Source of the DNA: Isoetes taiwanensis
Lineage: Eukaryota > Streptophyta > Lycopodiopsida > Isoetales > Isoetaceae
Length of the DNA: 64,000 nt
Direction: 5' to 3'
NCBI GenBank assembly: GCA_021234155.1
Contig: JAJEKV010000041.1
Coordinates: forward strand, 1,552,447-1,616,446
The stretch's first letter is position 1, and every line of letters starts with the position of its first letter. Positions 10,671 to 22,500 of this stretch are shown one piece after another. Below the pieces are notes generated by a model. It had not been told where the DNA came from. It did not search any database and worked only from the letters and a program-made list of their open reading frames with translations. Position numbers and translations under genes: made by a program.

Positions 10671-11801
10671 TTTTATCCACCTTAAAATTTAGCAGACAAA
10701 CTCTGATGTAGCCGGATTCCTGATACAAAAAGAAGCAAGATCTGTCTATGGCTGCCGTAAGAAGAAGCCCTGTCTATGTCTATGGCTGTTGGAAGAATGG
10801 TCCAGTTCTGTCTATGCCCTGGTCCACTATTTAAACCGTAACCTAGTGTTGTCCATGAGAAGAAAAATGGTCGGTAGCTGCAGATTTCCGTCTTCAATCT
10901 CAGATCCTGTGGCAAATCTTCTTTGAAACCGTAATATTGTGGCGCTTCCAGCCAGTCTGCTCTTGTATAGACCACGGCTATGGCGTTTGCATCCCTGGCT
11001 TCTATCGCGACAGAAGCATGAAGCCTAAAAATAAGTTGGACTGGAAGTCACGAAACAGAGATGAAGAAGTAGAGTAGGAGATGAAGAAGCAGAGTAAAAG
11101 CCGACATTGTGCAGAAAGAGTAGAAGGCGGCGCCGCCCAAAAACGCCGCCACAATTCAACAGGATTTTTCGTTATATAAAAACTTGTCGAATAATGGCGA
11201 AATTTTAAGGTGGTAAATTTTCGTAATGAATGATCAGCTCATCGTCTGATTGAATCATGTTAGATCCAACAAACCCTAAGTTTTGCCATCGTTAGGGTAC
11301 TTTCACACTAAAGGGTTAAAATTGTTATGTTAAGAAAAAACTAGCAACGCATATGATTTTTGTTAAGGAAATAGTTAAAACGAAGGGGTTAACTTATAAC
11401 AACTTGTTAAAGTTAAATTCAAGATTTAACCCCCTTTCACATTCATTATTGTTTTGTTAATTGTTAACAAGGTGTTGTTGACAACCCTACAATTCCATGA
11501 CGAAAATTTATTGGGTGCCCTCCCCTTCCCCATTTAGGTTTGTCAAACAAGTCGAGGTCGCGGCCGTCGACAGAACGAGGCCGGAGTACGTGATGAGACT
11601 TGAACAAAAGCTATGGCGGATTAAGCTTAAGCTTTTATATAGGTATGAACGGGATGGATATGGAGCTACTTGGCCATTTTTACTGTGTCCGTTGGGAAGA
11701 GCCCTTGTCTGGTCGCATCTACGTCTTGCAAAAATTGTTCATGATGTTTTATATGTTTTTGTTCTGTAATGCTATGTAATAATGGCCTATCTTATGTGCA
11801 G

Positions 11802-13002
11802 GCACTTCCTTTGAGTACTCAAGAAGATCATATACTGTGCAACACAGTGATCCTTATAGGACCCAATTGTGAAGAACAGAAAGTTGAAGTTCTTAGGAAA
11901 TCGAATAAGATCTACTTTGCAAATGGATGGAATAAATTCGAGAAGGAGCAGGGGATTGTGCAAGGAGATATTCTGTTTATGAAGGTCTTTAAAGGTTCCA
12001 AGGTTCTTGTGAGAATACTGGAGAAAAATGGGGTTTATTTTGAAATCAAGGATTTATGTGAAAACAAGAGGAAGTTTGAAGAACAGAACTGTTCCAGAAT
12101 TTGGAAAATGAGTAAAACTAGTGAAGATCCAAAAAGTAGAAAGGAAGTAATGGCTGAAATTGAAGATTTGAAATCCAGAACTAGCAAGCCAACTCATGTT
12201 TTGGAAATGACTACAACCGGTTTGGACCACAAATGTGTAGGTTAATCTGATTTTCTAAGCTTTTATGTAAGCTGATGTTCTTTGAGATGGGGTTTTTATT
12301 TTTTTTGCTAGGGATTAACCTTGTTATTTGGGTTTGAAGCAAGTCATATATCCTTAAATGTAGTTTTTATTTGCGTGCAGGAGATACCCTTATCATTTGC
12401 AAGGCATTTGCTTGCAAACGATGGAGATTATATGAAGCTTTCTGTTCCTGGCAGGAAGCTTAGAAAGGTCAGGGGGATTTCTTCTGCTTGTTTCACAGGT
12501 TTTGGGGCAGGTTGGGATAGTTTCAGAGACAGACATCAACTAGAACAAGGGGACATGGCATTTCTTGAAGCAACATGCCCCAGGTACATCACTCCGGCCT
12601 CGTTCTGTCATATATAGACAGAGTCATATATAGACTCCGGCAGTCTGCTTGTTCTTTAGACTAGAATCATATCTAGACAGTTGTGTTCAATCTGCCTGTT
12701 CTTTATGCACCTGCTTGTTCTGTATATACCTTGCTGAGTGCCGAAGTATAGGTACATAATTATACAATTATATTCCATCTGCTTGTTCTGTATGTATCAC
12801 AAAATTATATATTTCCAGTTGTGTGCAATCTGCTTGTTCTTTAGGCTAGAATTATGTATAGACATCTGTGTTCTGTATATACCTTTAAGTACATAATTGT
12901 TGCTTTAGTTTCAGAAATTCCACGTGGGTGGAGGCAGATCAGAAAGCAAACATGGAATATCTTACACTAGCGTGCTTCAAGGATTCAGCCGGGAAGTTTT
13001 AA
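11802..13002 (+). CDS. B3-domain protein, two B3 domains, partial gene model
   Basis: Three exons join in phase: 11802-12236, 12381-12583 and 12915-13002 (stop). All have good AG acceptors, and the first two have GT donors. The first exon carries a B3 fold (IYFANGWNKFEKEQGIVQGD, then ILFMKVFKGSKVLVRI) after a diverged start. The second begins EIPLSFARHLLANDGDYMKL and continues GFGAGWDSFRDRHQLEQGDM, the classic B3 pattern of P..F, GW..F and L..GD. Plant B3 domains bind DNA in transcription factors of the REM, ABI3/VP1, ARF and RAV groups. Two tandem B3 domains are most like REM. The start exon was not found: a plus frame at 11497-11769 gives no phase-compatible junction. The third exon encodes only a short tail. 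It may be a gene fragment captured by the surrounding TIR element. Confidence 0.7.
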
Positions 13003-13352
13003 GTCATGCATGGGATGTGGATAAAGAAATGGTAGAAAAATTGCTTGGGACTTTGTAGGAAGATGTTGGACTCCTTTCTGATTTTTCTGATTTTCTTTTG
13101 GACCCAATGCAGATTTGCCATATACATATTTGACAGATATGAAGAGATGTTGTCATCCATGTATACCAAGGAAATTAGACAAAAACTATGGCAAAAAATA
13201 TCCATGTATTTGCTTCTTGATCTGAGGTAGTTACGAAGTCCAGAACTGGGTAAACATCATAACCAGGCATTGCTTTTGGATGGACGAACCACTTGTATTT
13301 TTGCTGAAAAAACAACGAAAACTTGAATAACATAACAAGTTGTAGTTGTACA

Positions 13353-13540
13353 ATGTGAAACCACCGTTAACAGATTCTGTTATGTTACTAATTAACATAA
13401 GGAACTCTTGTGCGAAAACGCTTTTGACAGATTATGTTATGTTAGTAGATAACATAACAAATTGCATGTGAAACCATTTTTAACAGGTTTTGTAATGTTA
13501 TTACTTGACATAACAGGTGGTGTGAAAGCTCCATAAAATT
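13353..13540. repeat. Subterminal ~55-bp degenerate tandem repeat
   Basis: Three to four units each start with TGTGAAAC or TGTGCGAAAAC and contain (A/G)ACAG(A/G)TT.TGTTATGTTA, followed by a TA..TAACATAA reverse-complement echo. They lie just inside the right terminal inverted repeat of the 11295-13616 element. Similar TTGTTAA/GTTATGTTA motifs occur inside the left end (11325-11470). Such subterminal repeats are commonly transposase binding sites. That role is inference here. Confidence 0.6.
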
Positions 13541-13619
13541 TACCTTAATTTAGCATAACAATTAATTTATTAAATTAAATTTTACCTTAATTTAACCCTA
13601 TAGTCTGAAAGTACCCTTA

Positions 13620-14767
13620 GATGCTTCAAATCCGACATGGCAATACCTGGAGTGGCAGATTGCTAGACAAAATTTCTTGTTAAGTTCGTCATCAAAACAC
13701 ATATTAAGAACCTTGTGTCAAACATCTAGAATAGTAACAATTATTCAATTCCACTGTCAAATACCAGATCTTAGAATCAACATTCGTTTTATTAGCCCCC
13801 CCTTGGCGTGGCATATATCTCAACAATTGATCTTGCAAATTGTGTGATTTAGATCTGTGCCACGACGGGGACTAAGATGTCCCAATTAAATTCTTTTATT
13901 GACCAGAGTCTTCTATTGACCACAATCTTCTCTACGAGCTTAGAAAATAGCATCAAAATAACATCTTCTGGGTTAAATCACCCACCCCATCCCCACATTT
14001 CATGGGCTCATCTCAACATTAAAGGTCAGATCACATGGAGGGGCTCGTCTCAACTATAAGGGTCGGCAACATGGATTATTTCGTGTTCACATGAACCTCT
14101 TTTTATACTTGGGTCACAAGAAGCCGTCGATAGCATATGAATCAAAGAGCCTTCTTCGTGCTTTCATATTGGAAGGTTCAAAATCTGTGGTGCCAGATAG
14201 GGAAATGCACGCGGGGTGTTGAAATCAAACGGATTCCTGTCAACTAGAACTTATTCAACCGAGGCCAAGAGCACGTGGAAGTGATCCTTATCAACAAGGC
14301 TTCGTTCCTACTATTTTGTTGCATATGACCCTTCAGTTTTAAAAGATTTGACAAGGAAGAGGCCATGTCAACAACTATATGTGACCAGACTAAGTTTGAA
14401 AAGCATGTTTAGGCTATTTTATAATGCATGTTTGGCTCATATCACATGCTTTTTCTACCATTATTACAAGGTGGAACTGCCAAGATGGTAGATAGGCCAC
14501 ACAATTTGAGCCAAAACATGGCATTACACACTAATTTTCGTTGAAAAAGAAGTGGTAATGACGGCCATTATTATTTTCGTCATTTCCAGTGTCTATATTT
14601 CTTTGTTCTACTATTCTTATATGCAAACCCTTCTCTAACATCAGCGCAAATCCATAATCTCAACGCTGTTAGGGCATTGATCTCTAGGTGGAGAAATGGT
14701 GTTGGTCGTGACCAGCATGGTCATATTATGGCTTTGGATGTACTTTTGATAAATTTCAAACTTATAT
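13620..14767. other. No recognisable gene
   Basis: No frame with a recognisable motif. Unassigned intergenic sequence. Confidence 0.5.
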
Positions 14768-14776
14768 TTTATTTTT

Positions 14777-15511
14777 GGGAAATTTACCAAATTAACCCTA
14801 ATTGTTGATTTATTTCCCAAAAACCCCTTAGTATTTTTGAAATTCCTAAAATGCCCTTAATTCTTAAGTATTTTCCCAAATAGCCCTTTGTAATTTAAAA
14901 ATCACCAGAGATAAGCCTATCATTCCAATACTAGAAATGATCGAGGACAATTAATTTAATGTTTTTACAAAAATTGTATTGAAGGAGAAGCTTTGTGGGC
15001 ATCTTGTGGAGAAGCTGCTTTATGCCCATCCAGGTTACTTGTAGAGCTCATTTTGCTAATGATATGTTGGAGCTATTTATCCTCCAAATATTGAACTTCT
15101 TAAAAATAATGAAATGCTGCCTCAACAACATGTCGTCCTCCTGGCAGGCCTAAAAGAAAACGGGATAAGATAGAAGATAGGGATAGAGAAAAGCGTGTGT
15201 ACAAGTGCACACTTTGTGGTAATGTCGAACAAAATGAACGCAAATGCAGAAATCCTATTTGGCATTTTTGTTGCATATTTTTGTCATTATAATTTTCTGA
15301 AATTTATTTTCCAAATTATTGTCTCTATAAGAAACATTTCCTCTCTAAAAATGACCTCTATGTAAATAATATGTGCTTTTTGGTGATTTTTTGGATACAA
15401 ATGGCTATTTGAAAAAATACTTAAGAATTAAGGGCATTTTGGAAATTTCAAAAATACAAAGGGCTTTTTGGGAATTAAGTGAACAATTAAGGTTATTTTG
15501 GTAAATTTCCC
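14777..15511 (+). mobile_element. Mutator-like (MULE) deletion derivative with ~120-bp TIRs
   Basis: The terminal inverted repeats start GGGAAATTTACCAAA (14777-about 14895) and are matched by the reverse complement of about 15393-15511. They are flanked by TTTATTTTT (14768-14776) and TTTATTTTA (15512-15520), a 9-bp duplication with one mismatch, as expected for Mutator. The interior keeps a piece of the MuDR-type transposase C-terminus on the plus strand (about 15040-15270): a PPGRPKRKRDK-like basic motif, then KRVYKCTLCGNVEQNERKC, the CCHC knuckle that ends plant MULE transposases. The final His of the knuckle appears to be replaced, and the catalytic domain is absent, so it is a non-autonomous remnant. 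It lies about 80 bp beyond the VPS13 poly(A) signal. Confidence 0.85.
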
Positions 15512-15590
15512 TTTATTTTATATGCATCGAGGATAAACAAATTGGCTGCAGGAGTGCACTTGCTGAACAAACTGATGAACCTCAAACCCT

Positions 15591-15596
15591 TTTATT
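15591..15596 (-). terminator. Candidate poly(A) signal of VPS13
   Basis: AATAAA on the minus strand, about 150 bases past the VPS13 stop codon at 15747-15749 and followed by T-rich sequence. The spacing suits a short 3' UTR. The Mutator-like remnant begins just beyond. Confidence 0.5.
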
Positions 15597-15746
15597 ACAC
15601 AATGGACATCTTAAAATGATCCCATTGGGAATGTTGGCTGCCGATCACAAGAACGTACAAAAATGTAGCTGTACATCAATCTTTACAACTTCTGGTTCTA
15701 TGTTTTCCGTATTCAAAATATTCACATATGAATGGCACTATCCAAT

Positions 15747-18700
15747 TTACAAGTGAGCTAAGTTAGTCCTTGAAAGAACATGCTTCTTCTTCAACCTCTG
15801 CTGGTCCATCAAGGATGTCAAAGTGAAATGAAGCTCATTTGCATATTCAATGGAAGGTGATTCAAAAGTCCTGCTTCCAAACGGTCTTAAAAATTCATTC
15901 TCCCAGTTGTGCAGCGTATGCTTATTTTTGCATCTGATTCGAGAAACACTAAAGAGGACAGTGAAAGAGCAACCATATTGATCAATATGTAGAAGATCTT
16001 CAATTGCATGCTCCCATTCAATGCTCCATTCTGGCCCAAATGCAAGGACTTTACCTCCAAGACTCGCACTACGAACTTTTAGAAGTAAATTTTCCGTCAG
16101 CAAAATAAATGTTCCATTTACTGAAAGGGGTTGGCACGTGATATAAACCTATGAGTCAAAAGGTGAGTATTAGAATGACTTCGCAGGCGCCATGTCAGGA
16201 AAAATATAACAGATACCTCATTTTTTAGACGACCCCCATCTGCTTCAACTAAAACAGTCTCACCTACAGCTTCCCCCCATGAATAGGGGATTAGGGGTAA
16301 ATCTTTATCGATGTGTCTAGGCACGCGGACACGTAATGTGTGCATGTGTGCAAGCCTGCTCCTGTTCCTAATGCTTTGCGCTGTCTTACCTGCCAATTCT
16401 AGCAAGCTCCCTACAGGTCGTGCCACAGCACCAAGGACCCCAATGGCGATACCTACAGTATCATGAAAATATATTGGTTTCTTGACATTGTACCTACCCC
16501 ATAGCAATAAAAGAAAACTAACAAGGCTTTCAAAAAAGTATATGCAAAAATTGAGAAGGTGCTCTTCTAGAATTAGGCTTATTATAAAAAAAGATGGGCA
16601 TCAACATTCCCTTGCAGCATGAAAAAGTATTAATTATTTTCAGGTGAAACTATTAAAACCCAAATTACTGCAAGCCTCAAGCAGGAGAGATGTCTTCATT
16701 CCCAGAACTTGAACAAAATGGGATAACATGGTAAAATAAAAAGCATTGACTTAGCAAAATGAAACCCAAAAATGAAAATTTGTGAGATGACAAATGCGTG
16801 GGGGAATTGTAATGTGCCATTGATGCGTACATTCTCAAATATCAAAGCTTTCAATTGAAGTCACCTGATATAGCCCCAGGAATGCCATGCTGTTCAGCAC
16901 CCCTAATAGGAGATTCTAGCAACCCTGTAAGTCCCTGTTCAATGGCAAGAAAGTAAGCTCGACTTAATAACCTACATTAGTCAATAAACCTCCACAAATC
17001 TAGAAATTTTGTTTTACAAGAAGCTGACATACTTCCAAAAATTCATTAACAATGCTTCCATCCTGGGTTGATCCTTCTTGCTTTCGTCTCTCCAGCTCTG
17101 CATAATCCTGCTCAAGCACAAACATTGCAACTCCCTGCAACGAATGCAGACCTATATAATGAAAATCTTGAACAAAATTTCACTAACCTACAACAACTGA
17201 CATTTCAATTGGCTCGACCTTGTTTTATCAAGGTTATGCTCATAATCTATCCATAGACCATGCAGACAATATAGTTAGATCATTTGGGAAATTTGCATGG
17301 AAGCTTTTTGCACTACTACTAATATTACTACATCCTGCGTGAACAAGCACCTGCTACATCATCTCTTCCTGTAGAAAATATAAGATATTACCCACCTCTA
17401 CTCGTCAATGAATACCTCCACCGTAAGACCAATAATTTGCATCAAGCCAACAGAGTTTGAAATCAATGGCCATGGTGTTAACAAAGAGAAGGACTGAACA
17501 TTTAAACAGATTTGCTACCTCAACTTGGTAACATGAAATAAGCCAGCATTTACAACCAGCGAGGTGAGAATTACAATCACCAACATGGACCAGATTGACC
17601 ATCAGTCCATGAAGTGAGAATACAGAGCTTGTCATTCACTCAGTGATAAGGGCATCCAATAATTACTAATTTGTGGGAAGAACCATGAGTGATATTCAAG
17701 CTATGGACCACTTGTTCCAGGGATGAAATTCTTTTCAGGCAATTTGGCAATAAAGCAGAGTCAAAAACGTCATGCGCTAGTTGCAGAAGTCAGTAACAAT
17801 TGTAAAGATAAAACTACAGTACCGCAGAGAAGAATGAGATATTAGTGAACGATGAATATTGAGAGAAACTTAAGATTTGAAGACATAAATAGCAGGTAAA
17901 CAAACCTGTCAGAACACCCTCAACTTCATCAATTATCCAACAAGATGGAGAGTTCACCTTATGAGCGGCTTTGCTCATCCGAGCAGCAGCATTGCTAAAT
18001 GCATAGATTGTATTTTGAAATAAACTCTTTGTCCCCCGAGCCATTCCTTTCAATACATAGCTTGGGCTCTGCACAATAAAACCTATCTTTGATGAAATGA
18101 ACAATACCATGCATAAAGCTTGTAATGCACCAACAGACCTGTACAAAACTTTCTGCAGGTGCAGATACAAAGTCACGAACACCAGAAGAGAGGCTCTTCA
18201 TAAAGCTCATTGGATTTCCAAAAACATCCGCAGAACCAAGGACCTAATATGAAAGACAGGTCACTTTGTGTAGATAATTTTAGCATACCCAAAAGGCATT
18301 TTCGAATGTACCAGCAAAACAACATCTCCTCACACAAATCCAGATTTTGCACGCAATGGTCTTCATTATATGAAGTCTACAACAGGGTATTTATCCAAAG
18401 GGCGAGTATTGAAAAAATGAGAAACTAGAGAGGCTGGGCTGAAAGAACTTTGCAGTTGAACTCGAGATGCTTTGGCTTCATCTTCTTGAAGATCTGTAAC
18501 TTGGGATTGAACTAGCACACAACTTCTAGTTGTTTTCAAAGTACAAAGCAGAGCTGACAGACAAGGAGATTCTGATATCAAAGATTATAAGATAGACAAA
18601 CTAACTAATAAATGAACAGCTTCATACTCATAGAAAATATAAAGATAACGAAAAACCTTGTAAGTTGCATGCAAAAGCTGCCGGGTATAGTGTCTTAAAA

Positions 18701-19574
18701 TCATGCCACGAATGGCATCCGGGCTTGCCATAGGATGTGCCAAAGTGAGTCCTTTCAGGCGAACGGGTGCTCCTTCTACATCTGCAAGTGCCAACAAACG
18801 GCGCTGCAGACAGTAGCATGGTTAAGCAAATAGATAATACCTTTACTTAAAAATGCAAACCTTAAAGCCTACACAAACCTGAAGTAATGTCCCTGTCATC
18901 CAAAAAATCGACTGTTCGGCAACGTCATTTCCATTTGGCATCCAAGGAGCACTCGAAAAGCTGAATGACATTAACAAATCAAATATGAGGTTCCAAAGTC
19001 CTACGCTTGTAATAACAATTTTAACCTTCTTGTAGTTAGCGCATACATTCTCAGTCAACATGATACACAGAGTATTATGGCACTCCTGAAAATGGTTTTA
19101 TGATTACAATTTACTAAGTGACAGTCAATTACTTGAACACTACTATTTAGGCCTTGCCAAATATTCCGGAAAAACATCAAATAAGTTAGGCTTTGCGATA
19201 TGATTCTGGAAAAACGTCAAATGCCAACCAGAAGACCTTATTCAAGGCAAGTCACTAACCTCACAGTCAATTCCACCGGTTCAATGTCAAGGACTTCAAA
19301 ATAAACTTTTTTCTTCTCATTTGTATGTAAAGCGAGCTTCCAGTTTCTGTTTCTGATTGGCACAATAGCTTCTGCAACGTCATAACACTTATTTATTACT
19401 GAAGACTTGACTATTTTGGCAAAGCGCACATTGTAAGCCACATGCTTGTTCTCAGGCTCAAATGCTTCTCCATAACCTATTTCTGTTACCAGACCCACAG
19501 CAGGCAGGCTTCTAATAAACTCCAACAAAGATTTTACATTGCGCTCTTCCAATTCCACTTGTAAAGGTGCAAAT
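15747..19574 (-). CDS. SHBY: VPS13 exons 42-50: ATG_C/VPS13_C C-terminal region
   Basis: Exons: 19260-19574 ([20 protein letters not shown]), 18879-18960 ([20 protein letters not shown]), 18657-18803 ([20 protein letters not shown]), 18139-18243 ([20 protein letters not shown]), 17958-18068 ([20 protein letters not shown]), 17033-17134, 16865-16934 ([20 protein letters not shown]), 16217-16452 ([20 protein letters not shown]) and 15747-16148, ending LSRTNLAHL-stop. The D..GNP..F...L..GV.DF...P and G..GL..SP..GA...G..G patterns are the conserved amphipathic region shared with ATG2 that docks VPS13 on membranes. The last exon resembles the PH-like end. The true acceptor of the last exon is the CATAG at 16149, not the closer CAG, because only that one keeps the phase. 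Confidence 0.94.
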
Positions 19575-22500
19575 CTGATAAGACAGACAAATCAGGAAAT
19601 TCAATTTCTCAAGCAGAAAAATAGGTCACTTCAATTGCACTCCCAGATAGCATCACGAGAGACAACGTTAATTGATAGATTTTGCCAACTTATTACAAAA
19701 TTTTATTCAGTGAAGCCTGTGTGTAAGAGTTACCACCTGAAACTCCACTGGTCAGGTGTGGAACTGATGCTTTTGTTCATAGTCGTTATTACCAAGCAAG
19801 TCTCCCCATTTACATTGGCAATAAGGTCCATTAAAAGTTTTGTGCAGAGAGGAAAGAACAAAAGGTGAATTTAGCTCCAAGATAAGTGGTATGCTAAAGC
19901 TTCAACTGGACTGCCTCATTAAGCCGCAATATGGAACATCTACTTTCTTATCCATATTAATACAGGTGGCATCACTTAATCTTTCCAAAACAGAAATGAT
20001 CTAGAACAGTCATACATAACCCAGATATGGGATATTCTAGAAGAACTTCCATAAAGAAGAGATCACTCTTCCATACCCCAACTTATGATTCAATTCCACC
20101 ACTCATTTTTCCAGCCTCTTAAGATGGTAAATCAGGCACCACTGTCTCAACTGAGTTTAGGGATCTCAGAGATTTAATGACGTTTCAAGACGCTTTGCAA
20201 TTCCTGAAACAAACTATCTGTTATATGCCTATTGATCCATTAGCTGGCAGCAATTTTAACAATTGACGATTTTAATGCAATATAGGCAATGCTGCTCCTA
20301 TCAAGGTTGTTCAAACAGACAATGTTCGTGAATATCTCTCAGCACAATTTCAAGGGTTCCTTGATGCTAACGGGATCCAAAGGCAACTTATAATTCCATA
20401 TGCTCATCCACAAAACGGTGTGGCAGAACGTAAGAATCTTACTCTCATGAATCTTGCAAGAAGTATGATAGTATAAAAAATAAGCAATTTCCACTTAATT
20501 TTTAGGCTAAGCTATGGCAACCGCAGTTTATGCATCTAATCGGGCACCTACCAAGCCTTTGAATCTTTAAACTCCTTTTGAAGCTATCTATGGAGTCAAG
20601 CCAGATGTCTCGCATTCTAGAATGTGCCCTGATGACATGAAGATGTTATGATCCAATTACTAAAAGAGTTTTTGCTTCTCGCAGTATGCAATATGTAGAA
20701 AGACAATTATTCTTCTGATTTTTATGAAACACCCAATGTAGCTTATGACATGTCTTCAAAATGTGTTTGATACTAGAGTTACTGTGTCTACTCCTGCACA
20801 CTTTGATGTTTCAAACACTGGGGTCTGCAGCATCTATATCTGTTTCCAAATCATTACTTCTTCGTCACTTCATCTTCAAGATCAAGCACAATTACTTAGC
20901 TTTCCTAAGTGTCCGCAGAAGTGCCAAAAATTAGCTGGTCTTTCACCCTCGGAAAGAGGGTGTTACCTATAATGAAGATTTTGTTCCTGTCATTAGATTG
21001 GATACTTTACGAGCAGTTTTGGCCGTGGCAGCATCTAAACACTGGCCTGTTTATCTTCCAGACTTCAAGACCAGCCTTTCTTAATGGGGATTTACAAGAA
21101 GACATCTATATGCAGCAGCCACCTGGATTTCAAGTTGAAGCATCCTAATTATGTTTGTAAGCTGAAAAGGAGTTACTATGGTCTTAAACAGGCCCCTAGA
21201 TGCTGGAATCAGAAGACAAATGTTTTTCTTTTAAGTCTGGGTTATCAAAGATCAGGCTCTCAAATTTCCATTCTACTTTTATTACAAATGATGCAACTAA
21301 TCCTATTTCCAGCACTAAAGAATCTCTTAGCAAGACCTTTGAGATTACAAATCTAGGTCTGATGCACTATTGTCTGGGGTCGCCTCATGGTATTTTTCTA
21401 TCAAAGCATAGATATATCACTGAGGTTTTCTAAGGTTCTGTTAGCCGTATAGTTAATGCGCAAGTATATTGTACATAGTATGAAAGTAAAAGTCTGTAGT
21501 CAAGCTATGATTTTGATGTGTGGTTTTGGGCTGGATAAACTTTCTAAATATGGCCCTGTAGAGATGTATTACTGTTTAGGCGTTTTAACAAATAGATTTG
21601 ATCTTTTGGTCTATGCCCTATATTTGCTGTCTCCTCTCCCCCTCATGATCCAGGTCAAGCATTGAGAAAGGTTCATTGTTACACCTCATGGTCCAGGTCA
21701 AGCATTGGCCCTTCATTGACCCTTGATTCAGCTCAACAGGATGCTGATGCTACTCTCTACAGACAATTGGTTGGGGCATCACTGTTACTCGTCCTGACAT
21801 TGTCTATATAGTGGAAGTAACACCCTTCATGCATCATCCTCACTGACATGCAGCTAAGCGAGTTCTTCATGAAAATTACCTCAAATGAATGCGATGATAG
21901 CAATCTACAGAAGGAGGCCCATGGCGCCATTTGGCTACGACGACCACAAAAGCAGGCTTATCCATCATATCACATGCTTGTTTCTCAAAGTTATGTGCAT
22001 GGGTATTCAACATATCATTCTGGTTAATTTCAGCTATAAGGGGTAAATCTGGAGTGGTAACATCGGCAGCTGAAAGCATCACAGGATAAAGCGCACGGTA
22101 AAGCTGGTTGTCAACTTGCACCCTTGCTACTTTAACTTCCAGATTTTGTCGTAGTGCATCTTCCAAATAATGAATGCTCAATGCCCTTGCCGACATAAAA
22201 ATCACTTCCTGCAGAAGTATTGCAGGCATGTTCTCAGCGTTGTAAGATTATGAAACCAAAAGGCAATCTAAAATGAATGTAACACCTTTGGAGATGAGTC
22301 AATAATAGAGACACCAACAAATGAAAGATTAATAATAATTTCCTTCGAAATTGATGCGTGTCGTTTAATTACTGAGCATGGTTCATCTAGCCCATAGATA
22401 ACATGACTGTAACTTCCTTCCATATGCATGCCTGCATCTGATAGACTTAGGACCTACCATATAAGAAAACACTTTTGTCAAGTATCATTTGTGGCAAACA

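Larger units (their letters stand above)
11295..13616. mobile_element. Candidate PIF/Harbinger-like non-autonomous element carrying B3 exons
   Basis: The left end 11295-11320 (GGGTACTTTCACACTAAAGG) and the reverse complement of the right end 13591-13616 (GGGTACTTTCAGACTATAGG) match at 24 of 26 positions. Each end is flanked directly by TTA (11292-11294 and 13617-13619). A 3-bp TTA/TAA target duplication and GG-starting TIRs are typical of PIF/Harbinger. No transposase is present. The interior holds B3-domain exons on the plus strand. Subterminal regions on both sides are rich in GTTATGTTA/TTGTTAA-type motifs, forming roughly 55-bp repeats on the right (13353-13540). A 3-bp duplication is weak support by itself, so two unrelated MITE ends around a resident gene remain possible. 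Confidence 0.6.

Noticed and set aside
11497-11769. Plus frame proposed as first exon of the B3 gene
   Set aside because: It has no B3-like residues, and its only good donor (ATAG/gtatga) does not match the phase of the exon at 11802.
16118-16147. The CCTTTCAG at about 16122 as acceptor of the last VPS13 exon
   Set aside because: It puts the final exon out of phase. The CATAG ending at 16149 gives an in-phase exon with additional conserved-looking residues.
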